NCBI GenBank assembly: GCA_905221605.1
Contig: CAJNDS010002374.1
Span: 62,001 to 126,000 of the forward strand
Length of the DNA: 64,000 bases
Direction of reading: 5' to 3'
From: Symbiodinium natans
Lineage: Eukaryota; Sar; Dinophyceae; Suessiales; Symbiodiniaceae
Every line of letters begins with the position of its first letter. Positions within the stretch are counted from its first letter, which is position 1. The translations under genes and the position numbers were made by a program. The notes under the pieces are model-generated. The model saw nothing but the letters and a program-made list of their open reading frames with translations, was not told the origin of the DNA and did not search any database. Below are positions 21,055-32,600 of this stretch, piece after piece.

Positions 21055-23518
21055 AAGTGTTCGTGGGACAAAACGATAGCAGAAGGCAATGCCTGCTCCA
21101 GCAAGAGCCGCCCCAGGCAAGACATCACATGCGCCCCCAGCCCACTGGGTCGCCCATAACGACTCACATAAAAGATCTCTGGGCTGAGAGGGATAGGAGA
21201 GGTGGTAGCAAGATCGGTCGCCAAAGGTTCAAGTGATGGGTTGATAGTACGGTTTATATTGATGGTTCTTGTGGGTGCACAAGTCGAGCCGACATGGCCA
21301 CCACAGACTGAGGGTCTAGTCACTTTAGTCACGTTAGTCATCTCCCCCGAGTGACCCGAGCAACTTCTCCCCTGTGACCTCTCTCCCCCGGTGAGAGCTG
21401 TCGTGCAATTTCGGGGGGAGTTCTCCTCCGCTGACGCGGCAGCTTTGCCAGATTTGCTCGGCGGAGCACCTCGCTCGCGCCACACATCGCCACAGGGCAT
21501 CTCAGGAGCGTCTTCCGAACATTTTATTGGGATCCTTTGGGGCAGCCACCCGAAGAAGCGGCACGCCCTTGCAAACTCCGCCTGGCTGACCCAGCCTGAC
21601 AAAGCGCAGAACTGTCGATCACACACAGATCACGCCAGCCCATCCATCAAAAACAAACTTGCGCTTTGCCTTCTCTGATCGCCCCATAAACCACTCAATT
21701 CTGCGTTCTTTCTCTCGCTCTCTGTGTACCAAGAGAAACAAAAGTGGGAGAGAGGCACCTACTCCATGCTTGTCGAAGTCGCAGCGCCAAGCCTCTCGCG
21801 CTGAGAGGCTGAAATTTCAAACTCGAGCTGCAACGCGCGGCTACCAGTGGAGGCTTGTTAACTTAACACCTCCCTGGGCCTTGAGAGCAGTTCCCCGGAA
21901 TCTTCGGAGCCTCAGAACAGGTGGGCTTCGGAAAATTTCGGAAAGCCCTTTCCTAGAGCTTCGAAGGGCGCCGGCGATACCAGAAGGGTCTCCACCAGCA
22001 TGCGCTCACTGGCTCCTGGAGAGTCTACGACGTCTGTAGCCACCCCGTAGAACAACGCTCCAAACAACCCATGATAGACTCCTGTGATAAAACTCACGCT
22101 CAAGCTTAGCTCTGGCTTTCTTCGCATGATGTGGCATTGAGAGAATGCTTGAGAGGCTAGGGGGGGTTCATGCGCATTCAGGCGTGTTCAGTCACCTGCT
22201 GCTACTGCAGCGGCTGCAGCCGGGTGGAACCGCGGCACCTGAAGAGAAAAGTATAGGAAATACTGTCAGTTCAAGGCGAGCAAGGTGCAGGAGCTGTGAT
22301 GCGATGTCGCAGGAACGCGCGGCAAAACGCAGTTGAAGGCCTGCAACCACTGCTCCCGGCGCCTCACGGTGGACTGCCATGAGCGCAAACAAGCTGCAGC
22401 TTTCCCCATGAGTCAGCTCGCTGAAGTTTCTCTGGGTAGCCAGAGAAAGCCAGACATGCTGACAGGAGGAAGCCGACGGCCCAAAGTGACTGTTGTCCGT
22501 GTCTGCCAAATCCCCCAAAAACCTCACACTCCCCCTTTACGAGTCAACCGCATTTTTGTCCTCGGCTCTCCTCCCCCCCCCTGGCAATCCGATCTCTGTC
22601 CAAACTGGAGATCGATGCGCTGCTGCGCCGCTGCTGCGCAGCGCTTGGGCAAGGCGGCACTGCCATCACCATTCGGACATTGGAAGGGGGGGGGGGGGGG
22701 AGGGTACCACGTTTTATCTACACACATACGTACATACGTACATACATACCATACATACATACATACATTCCTACATTCCTATATTCCTGCATTCCTACAT
22801 TCCTACATCCTACACTCCTACATTCCTACATTCCTACATTCCTACATTCCTACATTCATACATTCATACATTCCTACATTCCTACATTCCTACATTCATA
22901 CATTCATACATTCATGCATCGGCAAATGTCAAATGCGAGTGCAGGCAAGAGCAGCTGGGCCCTGGACACATCCATCTCAGCCTTTTCAACCTTCCCCTTC
23001 ACCTCGGACCTGCGCACGGCAGATTCCCCAATCACGAGGCGCGAACGGCAGACTGCGACTTGAGGCACAGGCGTCGCAGGCGTTGCAGGCGTTGCTGGCG
23101 CTGAGGCGGGCGCTGAGGTGGGCGCTGAGGCGGTTGCGGGGGCCATGGGGGCCGCGCGCGAAGCGGCTGTGTCCAAGCTGGGGCTCGAGATCGGCGGGGG
23201 CGAGGACGAAGAGAAAGCCCTCAGTCTGTCATTGCCTGGAGCGGGCGCTGTCATTGCCGTTGCTGGGGCCGAGAGGCGGCGTGGCGCCACAGTGAGCCCA
23301 GGCATGGAGTTGCGGCGCCTCTCCTTCTCCGAAAACAGCATCTCGGAGCGGTGCTGGAGCTCCCTCTCTTCCCTCTCCATGTCAACGGTGTCGACCGTGT
23401 CGACCGTGTCGACGGCGTCGGCGTAGCCGGAGTATCCATCTTCCTCCCAAAATGGCACGTCCTCCTCCTCCGTCCTGCGCTGAATGCAAAGAGACCGCTT
23501 CAACTCACTTGCCTTCAT
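21055..23518 (-). CDS. Candidate 5' exons of the BTB gene (unrecognised N-terminal region)
   Basis: A first exon could start with ATG at 23518. It encodes MKASELKRSLCIQRRTEEED, a (VDT)n repeat, a basic segment and a Ser/Ala/Pro-rich low-complexity tail down to about 22950. Further pieces lie at 22460-22260 (ELTHGESCSLFALMAVHREA and LRFAARSCDIASQLLHLARL), 22127-21920 (VYHGLFGALFYGVATDVVDS with a following helix), 21600-21440 (WVSQAEFARACRFFGWLPQR) and 21190-21060 (FYVSRYGRPSGLGAHVMSCL). All are on the minus strand immediately upstream of the BTB exon. Membership in one gene is inferred from order and strand only; no domain is recognised. Confidence 0.4.
22683..22920. repeat. Poly-G run plus (TACATTCC/TACATTCATA)n array
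   Basis: A run of about 14 G is followed by CATACGTACATAC and then by about 20 copies of TACATTCC or TACATTCA. It lies in an apparent intron. Plus-strand frames read as Thr/Tyr/Ile/His/Ser/Phe periodic strings and are not genes. Confidence 0.9.
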
Positions 23519-24209
23519 GGTCGGCACGCAGACGTACACACATAGGTAATATCACACGTTGTGTTTTGAGCAAACACTCTCTTTTCTCTACACGTCATTA
23601 TAAGCACTTCAGAGAGATCATCTTGTTTTCATGGCACTGCATAGCGCTGTTAGAACACTGTTAGAGCAGGTTGGCACTCCTCTCCGGAAGCCTCGGAGCC
23701 GGTGCGAAGGCCCGCTCGGCCATCCTCGCATCCCAAGGACCTCACCACAAGAGCTCTCTCAAGGATCTCTCTCCTCTCAGCTCTCCCCTTGTTTTTTTTT
23801 TATAATGCTATATAAATCTTCTTTAGGAAGCCTTCTCTCCCTCCCTCTCAGCCTGCTCCCTCCCTGCCGCCAAGGCGCGTGGCCGTGGAGGGTACCAGGT
23901 CTCAAGGAAACTGACAGCCATCTTCGATCCAACATGCAACGGACTGCGGGAGGTCGCACGAGCAGTCTCGCTAACAACATGGGAAAGGAAGCCTTCGACA
24001 ACAAAGATCTTGTGCTGTCACGCATGCTGCTGCGCAGCGCTGCAAAGGCTTGTATCAACCGAGAACTTCTGACGTTGCTGTCGTATGTAGGCACATCTGC
24101 AGCACGCGCCTGCTTGTTGCGACTGCCGTGTGCAGCTGATGCAGCAATCCCTGTCGCCTAGCCTAGGAACGGCAAATCCTAGGGTGGGAAGTCCATTTTT
24201 TGGGTTTTA

Positions 24210-25745
24210 GAGATCGGAGAAGGGGATGCAGGACTGGTGTAGAGTGTGGTGTGTCAAATGGTGTTCAGTGAGGCTCTTCTCTGTGCACTGAACCTCTGCG
24301 CTTTTTTGGCCAAGGGTTGCTAGCGCCTTGCGCCTCACCGTCGTGCTGGGCCCGGTGATGCCCGGTGCCCTGACGTGCCCTGTAGCCAGGCAGGGTTTGG
24401 ACAACGCACTTTCAGCGGGCCAGCCCAGCCCCGGCATTTCTCCGACGCCAACCCGAGAGCCGCTGTTGTTCCACAAGTTCCATTGCATCCATAAACTCGC
24501 GGGTACTGTAGATCACCCCGTGCGCTCTCTCAAAGCTGGCTCTTAAAGACTATCTAACTAAGCCTCCCCGGCCTAAGCGCGTCAGTGCTTTGAGCCTCTG
24601 AGCACATGCCGGGGCTGCTCATCTCCGAAAGGCCCGAGCGCTGTCTAGCGCCTCGCGCTCACAAGAGATCCAGGATCCTGCCAAGCTCAGCTCAGCCGGT
24701 GTGCCCTTTGATCAAGCATCCCTGCTGCTCACGCCTCCAGGAGTCGGGAGTCGTCGAAGTCCATGCTGTCACGGAGGCTGCGGAAGTCCGTGTCCCGCGG
24801 CCTGCGACATGCGCTTAGGCGCAAGCGCCGGGGAATTGGGCGGGGACGCATCGGGAAATGGAACACATCAGTATGGCACGCGAGTATTTGTGGGGGGGGA
24901 GCCGAAACGCAACTACACATGAGCACTCCGGATCCAGGGCTGCGGCCCTCGCGGGGGCACGCCTCAGCTCCGGTGCTTTCTCAGCTTAGAGGCTTGCTTG
25001 GCTTTTGGTCGCATGCCGGTCGCATGTCGGTCGCATGCTGCGTTGCGCCTGGGTACCGGCGGCCCACCCCGTGGCTGCTGAAAGACCAGGCAGGCCTGAG
25101 CGACAATCGGTGATCCCACAGCGATGCTCAAGAACAGTTGAGAAGCTTCACGATCTGCGCAGACATGCACATCGATCAGAACCAGATGCAATTGAAAAAT
25201 ACAGAACGCAGAACTTAACCTTGCATCCTCTCTTCCGGTCTCGTCCTGGGTGCCCCGCGACGTCTTCAAGAGCTGCAGCCGGTCCACCTCTCTTGCTTCG
25301 GGCGCACACACGCGCGCTCCCCCAAAGTGCGTGGACAGTCTCTAGAGGCAAAACGCGATATTGACTCTCAAAGCTACGAAGCACACCGCACGAGAGCCTT
25401 TCGGAAGCTCGTGGAGATCCGCGGGATGCCCGTGTCCTTGGAGTCCTTAGAGTCCTTGGAATCCTTGGAGACTTCCATCACGGTTTCCTGGAATGGGGAC
25501 GGACAGAAGGAAGCAAGCTGAAGGTGGCACATGACAATTCCACACAAAACACCATCACCCGGAAAGCACCATCGAGCCGCAAGCCCTGCCTTGGGGAGCG
25601 CGGGAAAACGGGGCGAGCGGCTCCACGCCCCGGGTGTCAGCAAACGCTCCTCCACCTTCTCCGCCTTCTCCGCCTTCTCCGCCTTCTCCTCGCTCCGACC
25701 CGGCGTGACGGGCGCAGTGGGCGCAGTGGGCGCGGTGGGCGGCAC
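24210..25745 (-). CDS. Possible BRCT-domain protein, several exons
   Basis: Minus-strand piece 25195-25070 encodes HVCADREASQLFLSIAVGSP followed by IVAQACLV. This fits the central BRCT pattern (tHvVad...K.l.Ai..GipIVs..Wl), although the conserved Trp is replaced by Cys. Other pieces: 25740-25580 (Lys/Glu/Ala repeat and LTPGAWSRSPRFPALPK), 25480-25380 ((SKD)n then IPRISTSFRKALVRCAS), 24815-24730 (RRPRDTDFRSLRDSMDFDDS) and 24525-24415 (VIYSTREFMDAMELVEQQRL). BRCT modules bind phosphopeptides in DNA damage signalling. The domain call rests on one exon, and a structural comparison would be needed to confirm it. Confidence 0.4.
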
Positions 25746-25867
25746 CTACAGTGAGGCGGGGGTTCAGTTGCTGAAAACACTCAAGAAACCAGACGCCTGG
25801 TGGCCCGAGCCCCGGAAGTCCTCACGCGAAAAGTATGGTCTCGGGAACGTCGTGTACACCGACAGCA

Positions 25868-25952
25868 CCTGCACAAGCTTGCACAAGCTTGCACAAGCTT
25901 GCACAAGCTTGCACAAGTTGCACAAGTTGCACAAGTTGCACAAGTTGCAAGA
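25868..25952. repeat. (GCACAAGCTT)n / (GCACAAGTT)n tandem repeat
   Basis: About four copies of the 10-mer GCACAAGCTT grade into about four copies of the 9-mer GCACAAGTT. Minus-strand translation gives CNLCNLCNLC. The adjacent minus-strand stretch at 25860-25770 (TTFPRPYFSREDFRGSGHQA) looks coding, so the repeat may sit at an exon edge. Confidence 0.85.
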
Positions 25953-26307
25953 GTACGCGACGAGCAAGATGCACGTTAAACGCGGCTACACCTTGTGTTC
26001 ACCTGGCCTGCTTGCTGCAGAAGTCGTAGTGCTTTTGTCGGTGGTAGTCCTCCCTGGACACAAAGGCCTGCAACATGCACACAGCGTCATACGTCACTCC
26101 ATGGCGAGCACGGAACCGTGGACATTCCCTGCAAAGAGATCACAGAAAGCACGCTGCAAAGTGAAAACGAAGAAAGGAAACAACAGCACCAAAACAACAA
26201 AAAATGAATAAACGCAATGAAGCAGCAACATGAGAGAAGTATGCAAAAACCAAGAACGTACGGGACGAGAAGGTGGAAGAGAAGAAGGCTGAAAGCTTTG
26301 TGACTAG

Positions 26308-26873
26308 TCATCTTCTGTATATTCGGGGGGCCTCAAGCAGCTGCCGGCGTGTCTTCGCCTTCCGAGCTTTCGTTTTCCAATGACACGGGCCGCTCTCACT
26401 CTCTAGTGTCGTTCTCAGTGCTTTTCGCTCCTTCTGTTCATTCCTCTTGCTGTCTAGCCTTGTGGTCTTCTGGTGTTCATATTCTGTTGACATCCTTTTT
26501 GCTTTCTTTGTGCGCATTTGGCTTTGGAGGAACCCCCGGTCGCCCCGGTCCCGAAGCCCCTGCGCGAGCTGCGCCGTGCGGTCCGCTGACGTGTGTTTGT
26601 CCCCATTGCTGTCCTCCTGCTGCGGCTCTCGCTGCATGCTCTGTTCACCGTCCCCCTTGACCTTGACCTCCCCCTCCTTAGCGGCTCCGAAATGGTGTTG
26701 GGCCCAGGCCCCTTGATGCTTTGCGGCCTCGCCCATGCACCTTGATGTTCTTCTTCTTCTTATTATTCTTCTTCTTCTTCTTCTTCTTCTTCTTCTTCTT
26801 CTTCTTCTTCTTCTTCTTCTTCTTCTTCTTCTTCTTCTTCTTCTTCTTCTTCTTCTTCTTCTGCTTCTTCTTG

Positions 26874-26966
<93 letters not shown>

Positions 26967-27009
26967 CTCGACCTGTCGTCTCTCTGTCATCATCCATGGG
27001 CTCGAGCAC
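26308..27009 (-). CDS. Low-complexity ORF with poly-Ser/CAG and GAA repeats
   Basis: A minus-strand ORF of 233 codons contains about 30 AGC (Ser) codons followed by about 32 codons of the GAA-type repeat, read here as Arg. It ends in a very hydrophilic, Lys/Arg/Glu/Gln-rich segment (HHFGAAKEGEVKVKGDGEQS and TKKAKRMSTEYEHQKTTRLD) with a stop at 26308. The non-repeat C-terminal part could be a real disordered exon; the repeats are more likely intronic or expanded. No family is recognised. Confidence 0.3.
26750..26965. repeat. Adjacent (TTC)n and (TGC)n trinucleotide arrays
   Basis: Roughly 32 TTC copies (26767-26862) are followed by TGCTTCTTCTTG and roughly 30 TGC copies (26874-26964). Both arrays are almost pure. 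On the minus strand they read GAA and GCA/CAG. Confidence 0.95.
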
Positions 27010-28134
27010 GAGTCCACGACTCGCACGTGGGGCTGGGACCCGTTGTCAAGCACGCACATCCTGCCCTCTGGCGCCCGTCTCCCCATCCATCTCATGCCCG
27101 AACCCCTGGCGGCTGTCCTTCTCCTCCGCTCGATGTTCTGCGGGTAGTTCTCTCGCCGGTCTCTCGCTCCCCTGCTTAAGCTGAGTTCACCCCTGTAGTG
27201 ACGTCTTGACAGCGGCTCACACTCGTGCATCGGTCCCAACGGCACGCCCCTGGAGGAAAAGCCCTACGTACAGAGCGCAAGCGAACACCTCAATGTTTAG
27301 CGCCATCATGAAAAGCGTCTACGGTTTCAGCCGGCAGGAACGCGGTATCAATACCAGAGAGAGATAACCAGGCTCCCAACACAACACATTTCGCCCCACA
27401 CCGCTTCCCCTTCTTCACAGCCCCCGAAGTTGCGCCCCTCTCTCTCAGACATGTCTCTCGGCCTTGGCAGCAGCCTTCACACTCGGACCTCGCAAGCTGC
27501 GTCCAGCAGGTGCCAGTGAGTGCAGAATTCTCCGCAGCGCCTGCACCGCGACGCTCCGCATGTTCCGGAGGCGGTTCCCGCTCCGACTTCTCCTCAACCT
27601 ACGGCGGCAGCCACGACGCAACACACGTGCAGCAACACACGTGCAGGAACAACTGGAAAATGCCTCCATGCCCGCCGAGCGGATCCATGCCCGCAGCTCT
27701 AGCCTTGTCCTGGCCTAGAGCCTCAACGCTGCGAGCGCAAAGAAACAGTTAGATCACATGCGTCGTCTGTTCACAGATATGGCATAGCAGATGGGATCCG
27801 GGAGCAGAGACAGCACAGAAGCCAGGTGAGGAAATGCGCAAAGATGCATGACAATTCGTGAAGATGCGTGACGGGATCAACGAGATCACACCCATCTTTC
27901 TCTCGCTGGTCCTCTCTCTCCCCAGCGACACCAGCGATCAGAGAGCCCCCGGAATTCCTAAGGCCCTCATGGTCCTAATGAGAGCACAAGCACCGGAGGG
28001 CCCTGTGAAGCAGTGACACAGAGCCCGTTGGGGCATTCTCTGCATTCATTAACGGTATTAACACTTTGCCGCTCTCACTCTGCTTGGCAGATGGCAAATC
28101 TCGGGGGTACGCCTCTCCTCGGCCTTCGTGGGCC

Positions 28135-28300
28135 TCAGCCTTCGTGGGGTCCAGGGGCCTCCACAGGCTCCACGGCCTCCGCAGGCTCCGCGGCCTCCGC
28201 GGCCTCCGCGGCCCCCTGAGCCTGCGCCTGACGCTCTTGGCGCTCTTGGCGCTCTTGGCGCTCTTGGCGCTCTTGGCGCTCTCGCTCGCAGTTCCAGAGG
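28135..28300. repeat. (GGCGCTCTT)n and (GGCCTCCGC)n repeats after the SNF2 stop
   Basis: Five copies of GGCGCTCTT (28237-28282) and about five copies of a CTCCRCGGC-type unit (28155-28210) follow the apparent SNF2 stop. The minus frame directly after the stop stays open and reads NCERERQERQERQERQERQ then (EAAEAAE)n. It could be a coiled-coil tail joined by a short intron, or non-coding repeat. Confidence 0.7.
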
Positions 28301-28320
28301 GCGCCCTGCACCAGAGTCAC

Positions 28321-29650
28321 TCACAGAGCACATCCCCTGCTCTCGTTCGCCTCTCTCACTCTCGAACGGGCCTGGTGCTCCTCCGTGATGGCCTGCTCTA
28401 CAGTGTCGGCCGTGACGAAACGCCTTTCATGCACAAACCGTGGAGCTGCTGCACATTGCCAAGTCTTTAGTCGGAAAGACGCCAACATACCAAGAGATGT
28501 GCTGAAGAGATGTGTTGCGCAGGCAGTCAGGCAGTCAGGCAGTCAGGCTGCCCTGCTGCGCTTCGCTGCTCCGAGCCCGGCACCAGACGTGAACCGTGTC
28601 CCGCAGCTGGCCGTGGCGCCGAGCCCGACCGATCGCCTGCAACAAACGCAAGCGATAAGGTCAAAAACGGTCAAGAACGGTCAAAAACGGTCAAAAACGA
28701 GGGAACACGGAGGTAGCCGCCGGGCAGCCCCCCAAGACGCAGAATGCTCCCCTGCTCAACATCACCCTCCACCGCCTCGGCCCTCCTTCCCCCGCCTTTC
28801 AAGACAACCCTCCGGTCCACTTTTGGATGTGAGCCATGTTGAAGAGTTGCCCACGGCGTAGATTCTCCATGACTTCTCCACTCCCGACCCCGTGCCGAGC
28901 AGCGCTCCTTCATTGCTCACCTCACCAGACCCTGGTGCCTACAGACCTCCCTCCCCGTGCATGATCACATGGCCGGGACATGACCAGTACATGGTCAGTA
29001 CGTGGTCAGTATGTGGCACGTATGATCGCATGAGGCCTGCATCTCGTAGCCAACAGCCTTCTCTGCTGTGGGGGCCAGCATGGGATGGAGGAAGATCACA
29101 TGGCTGGCCGCCGTCAAGTTGGTACCTCAACCAAAGTCACAGAGCATCATCCCCAGAAGCCCTACTGGGCCCTACTGCAGCCTTGTTTGCAGGGGAGTTC
29201 CAGGCCTGAGGCACTCTGCGTCAAGGAGAGCAGCAGGACGAAGGTGCGCGACTGTGGATTGTTCTGCCAGTCGCGGATGATGCCCGCTCGCCTCAGCGCG
29301 CGCCCGGGAACTGACCGCCGAGAGACATACCCAAATGGCATAGACTGCGCATCTCAGAACATAGCGTGCCCACGCCACCTTGCAGCATCGTGCACGGAAT
29401 TCCGAACTCCGTCAGAGCGGAGTAAACCTCACAGCAACTCAGTGCCCGCAAGCACACAGGCTTGGAGGGTTGTGAAAAAAGCGTAGCAGCGCAGCGAAAA
29501 GAAGCGTGCCTTCCGCTTCAGATCATCGAACTGAACGAAGAGGATGACCTCTCCGGACATCGCTGGAGTCCGACATCCGACTGCAACGTGCGAATTTGCA
29601 GAGAGCCTTGGCACTGCGATCAGCCTCACGGAGCTCCGAGAGCTTTCGTG
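28321..29650 (-). CDS. SNF2 gene: C-terminal helicase lobe exons
   Basis: A fully frame-consistent chain: exon A ending at 29607 (ELREADRSAK); B 29548-29510 (VILFVQFDDLKRK, motif IV); C 29427-29370 (VYSALTEFGIPCTMLQGGV); D 29310-29206 (IIRDWQNNPQSRTFVLLLSL then TQSAS, motif V); E 29125-29037 (GTNLTAASHVIFLHPMLAPT then AEKAVGYEMQ); F 28636-28582 (AIGRARRHGQLRDTVHVW, motif VI); G from about 28448 (RFVHERRFVTADTVEQAITE) to a stop at 28321-28323. Every intron has a GC donor and AG acceptor, and phases match at every join. Motif VI keeps the arginine finger (GRARRHGQ). This is the best evidence that the gene is intact and expressed rather than a fossil. Confidence 0.85.
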
Positions 29651-32600
29651 CCTTGAACCGTGAACTTGATTTCCCGAAAAGAACTTGGGCTCTCAAAAAT
29701 GGCTCAAACCGCGCCATTTAACAACTGTCTTGTAGGACCGTACGACCGCACGACCTCTCCGCCTTCTCTTGAAGGTGTCCTGGGCTCGCAGCCAGGCTCG
29801 CGAGCTTCGTGCCGTACTTGTCCAGGGGCACGGCGGCTTGCAGGAAGGGATAAAGTGAAGGCCCCGTGCATCTACCCGAAAGAAACCGAATCTACCTCCG
29901 ACCGAGTTCGGACTCCGACCCCCAAAGAGGCGAGCCGGCAAGCCTTCTTCTTGGCCCGACGGAGGCGACGGTGCTGCCTTCTCAGCCGGTGCTGCAGCGG
30001 CTTCCATCTCCGCCACAAGAGGCTGCACGTCCCGCAGCGACAGATTCCGCTGACCTGAACGCTGCACCGTAGCATCCGTAGCATCCGTCTTTCACAGCTG
30101 ACGCGCTCTCGGTCTCCATTAAGCTGCTACGCAGACAAAGAGCCAGAAAACTTTGTGGGACATCCGGCAAGAGCCACACATAGAACACTTGGACTTTTGC
30201 AGCTTTGGTTACATTTTGTCACTCTTCCTGAGTCCTTGCTGCACCAAGCGTGGTCCAAGAGCGGTCCAAGCAGCATAAGCTGCACTTTGCGAACTTTTCC
30301 ACAGCTTCTCGCAAGCAGCTGATGCCTCAAAAGCCACATGAACTCACAGCCACTCACTAGCGACGCACAGCTTCAGATACGGACATGCAATAGCATCAAG
30401 TAGCATCAAACGGCATCTATCTGGACCTGCCAAGCCCAGGCCAAAGCCCCAGCCCCGAGGCGCAGGCAGAAAGCGTGCGCACATGGCGTGATCGCCATCT
30501 TCTGCACCTGCACTAGACACAATGTGACACAATGTGCCCTGCCAATCTTTGCTTGTAGCAACACATCAGAGCGGGGCCGGAAGGTTGTCTTCCAGGCAGA
30601 CGGAGCAGCTCCTGTCCTGCACTCCATTTGGAGCACATTTTGGGGCGCACGACTCTCCGCTTGTGGCATGTGGCCGACCTCCGGCTTGGTTCCGCCCAGG
30701 GCCGCCACCGTCCGACGGAAGAAGTCCATGGAGGTGGCCGATTCGTAGAATTCCCGGAGGTTCTGCGCCTCTGAAACAACTTCACGAGACCCACTTTTGG
30801 GCGCCAGAGACAGTGCGGGTGCGATCATCACGCGCGTGCGCTCGGCGCATGCGCCTGCTCGGTGGACTGGGCCAACAGCAGCCGCTCCAGCACTTTCGCC
30901 TCCACCGTCTTTCGCTGTTAGAGGAACAAAAGAGAAACAGACTAGTAGGAGCTATGGTCGCAATGCCTGAGAGGCTGTTGGCACGCTTCACAGAGAACAC
31001 AGTGTCGCCCACAAACCAGCCAACTGCTTCAAATTTGAGTTTGCCGCTGGACCGAGCTTTCTTGAACCCACATAGTTCCTCCGTCATGTGAACACAATTA
31101 TAAAGTAGTGAGCAAAGTGAACGAATGCATGAATTGTGTGAGCTTGCGAATGGTGAATTAATTTAATATCTGCGATCGCGAGAAAGGAATACAATTATAA
31201 TTCATGCGAACCTTGCAAATGAAATATACGTGAAGAGAATTATTTTAAAATGTAGCGAATGAACTATATTTAAAGGGCGTATTAATGATGCATATTTTCC
31301 CCACTTAGTTTGTAATAAGATGTAAAGGGAAGCATGAAATTAGTGAAAGAAAGAACGACATGAAATGCAATTATATTTTAACGAAGTTCTTTGCGAAGAG
31401 AAAAACCAATCAAATATATTTTCCAGTAGAAACATCACCTTTGAAAATAGCAAGCCGGACGTCATCAAAGCAAAACGTTGCTCTGCCCCCTCGATCTTGA
31501 AGAAAAAGAGAGACACTTCCAAGCCTTATGAGCACCAAAATCACCCAGCCAAAGGAGGTTCTTGGTTGTCGTGCACCTGCTTTTCGTTGTCAACTGGGGG
31601 CGGCCAGCCCGAATCGCAAGAAGTGACACGGAAAAAGGGGAAAAGTTTGAGTGAGGATGCAAAAAACTCCCAAAGGATCCCCCCAAGGCAATTGAAGCAG
31701 AACAAACAAGGTCGGATATTTGGGCCTCGACCGGCGGACCTTCCAGGAGGGCACGCCACTCTTCCAAGCAGCCTTCTGCAAGAGGCCATGCAACGCAATA
31801 CCACAAGTTACGGCGTGAGCACTTAAAGCGACCAGCCTCGCTTTGGGCCCTCCGGGCCCAAGAACACCAGCAGCTCCTCTCGCTGACGTCACCATGCTGT
31901 GCTCGCTCATATAAACCCCCCCCCCCCCCCGGAACCCGCCCCCCCCCCTCCGCCCGCGCAAAACACACGCCCTTGAGTGACTCTCGTGGACTTTATGGGG
32001 CACGGGCTCGGAATCCTGTTCATGCCTGCCTCTCTCTCGCCCACTTCTCTTCCTCCCCTCCACCGCTTGCGACTATGAAAATCGTGCCAAACGAAATTGT
32101 TGTTGCTTCGGGATGTCACAAACAGCCACCTCACTTGGCGTCAACGAGAGGTTGAATCCAAGTGACCCCTTGAAGGGCAGGTCATGGCAGGTCAAGATCC
32201 CGTAAGAGTAGCCTTGTGATTCTTGCCCAATTCCGGGCAATTCCGCGGTGCAGCTACTCGTGACGGCACTCTCCTCGCTTCGCGGCTTGTGCCCGTCGAG
32301 TGCCAAAAGCCATTGCTCGCTGTCTTCGCTTCGGGCAGCGAGGAGCTCCCGGTCCAGCTCCTGCTGATTGTAAACGTCGTAAACTGTCCGCACACACAAA
32401 CCGAGCCTCTCAATCCTGACATCTCTCTACAAGCTTCTGAAACTAAACTACTAAATTTTGAAGCACGGGAATGGTCGCAGAACTTCGGCTATGGCCTCGC
32501 AAAAGGGCTTGGCAGCATCACCCTCGCTCAGCAAGGTCTCCTTGCACAGAGATGTCGATGGTGTTGTTGATTTTTCTGCTGCTGCCGTTGTCTCGTCGGC

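Noticed and set aside
22731-22920. Possible array of direct repeats with spacers
   Set aside because: Units are contiguous TACATTCC variants, a plain microsatellite.
25868-25952. CRISPR-like short regular repeats
   Set aside because: Contiguous 9-10-base units without spacers, in a eukaryotic intron context.
26721-27184. Plus-strand poly-Phe/Cys and poly-Leu open frames
   Set aside because: Translation of the TTC and TGC arrays only; no sequence beyond the repeat looks coding.
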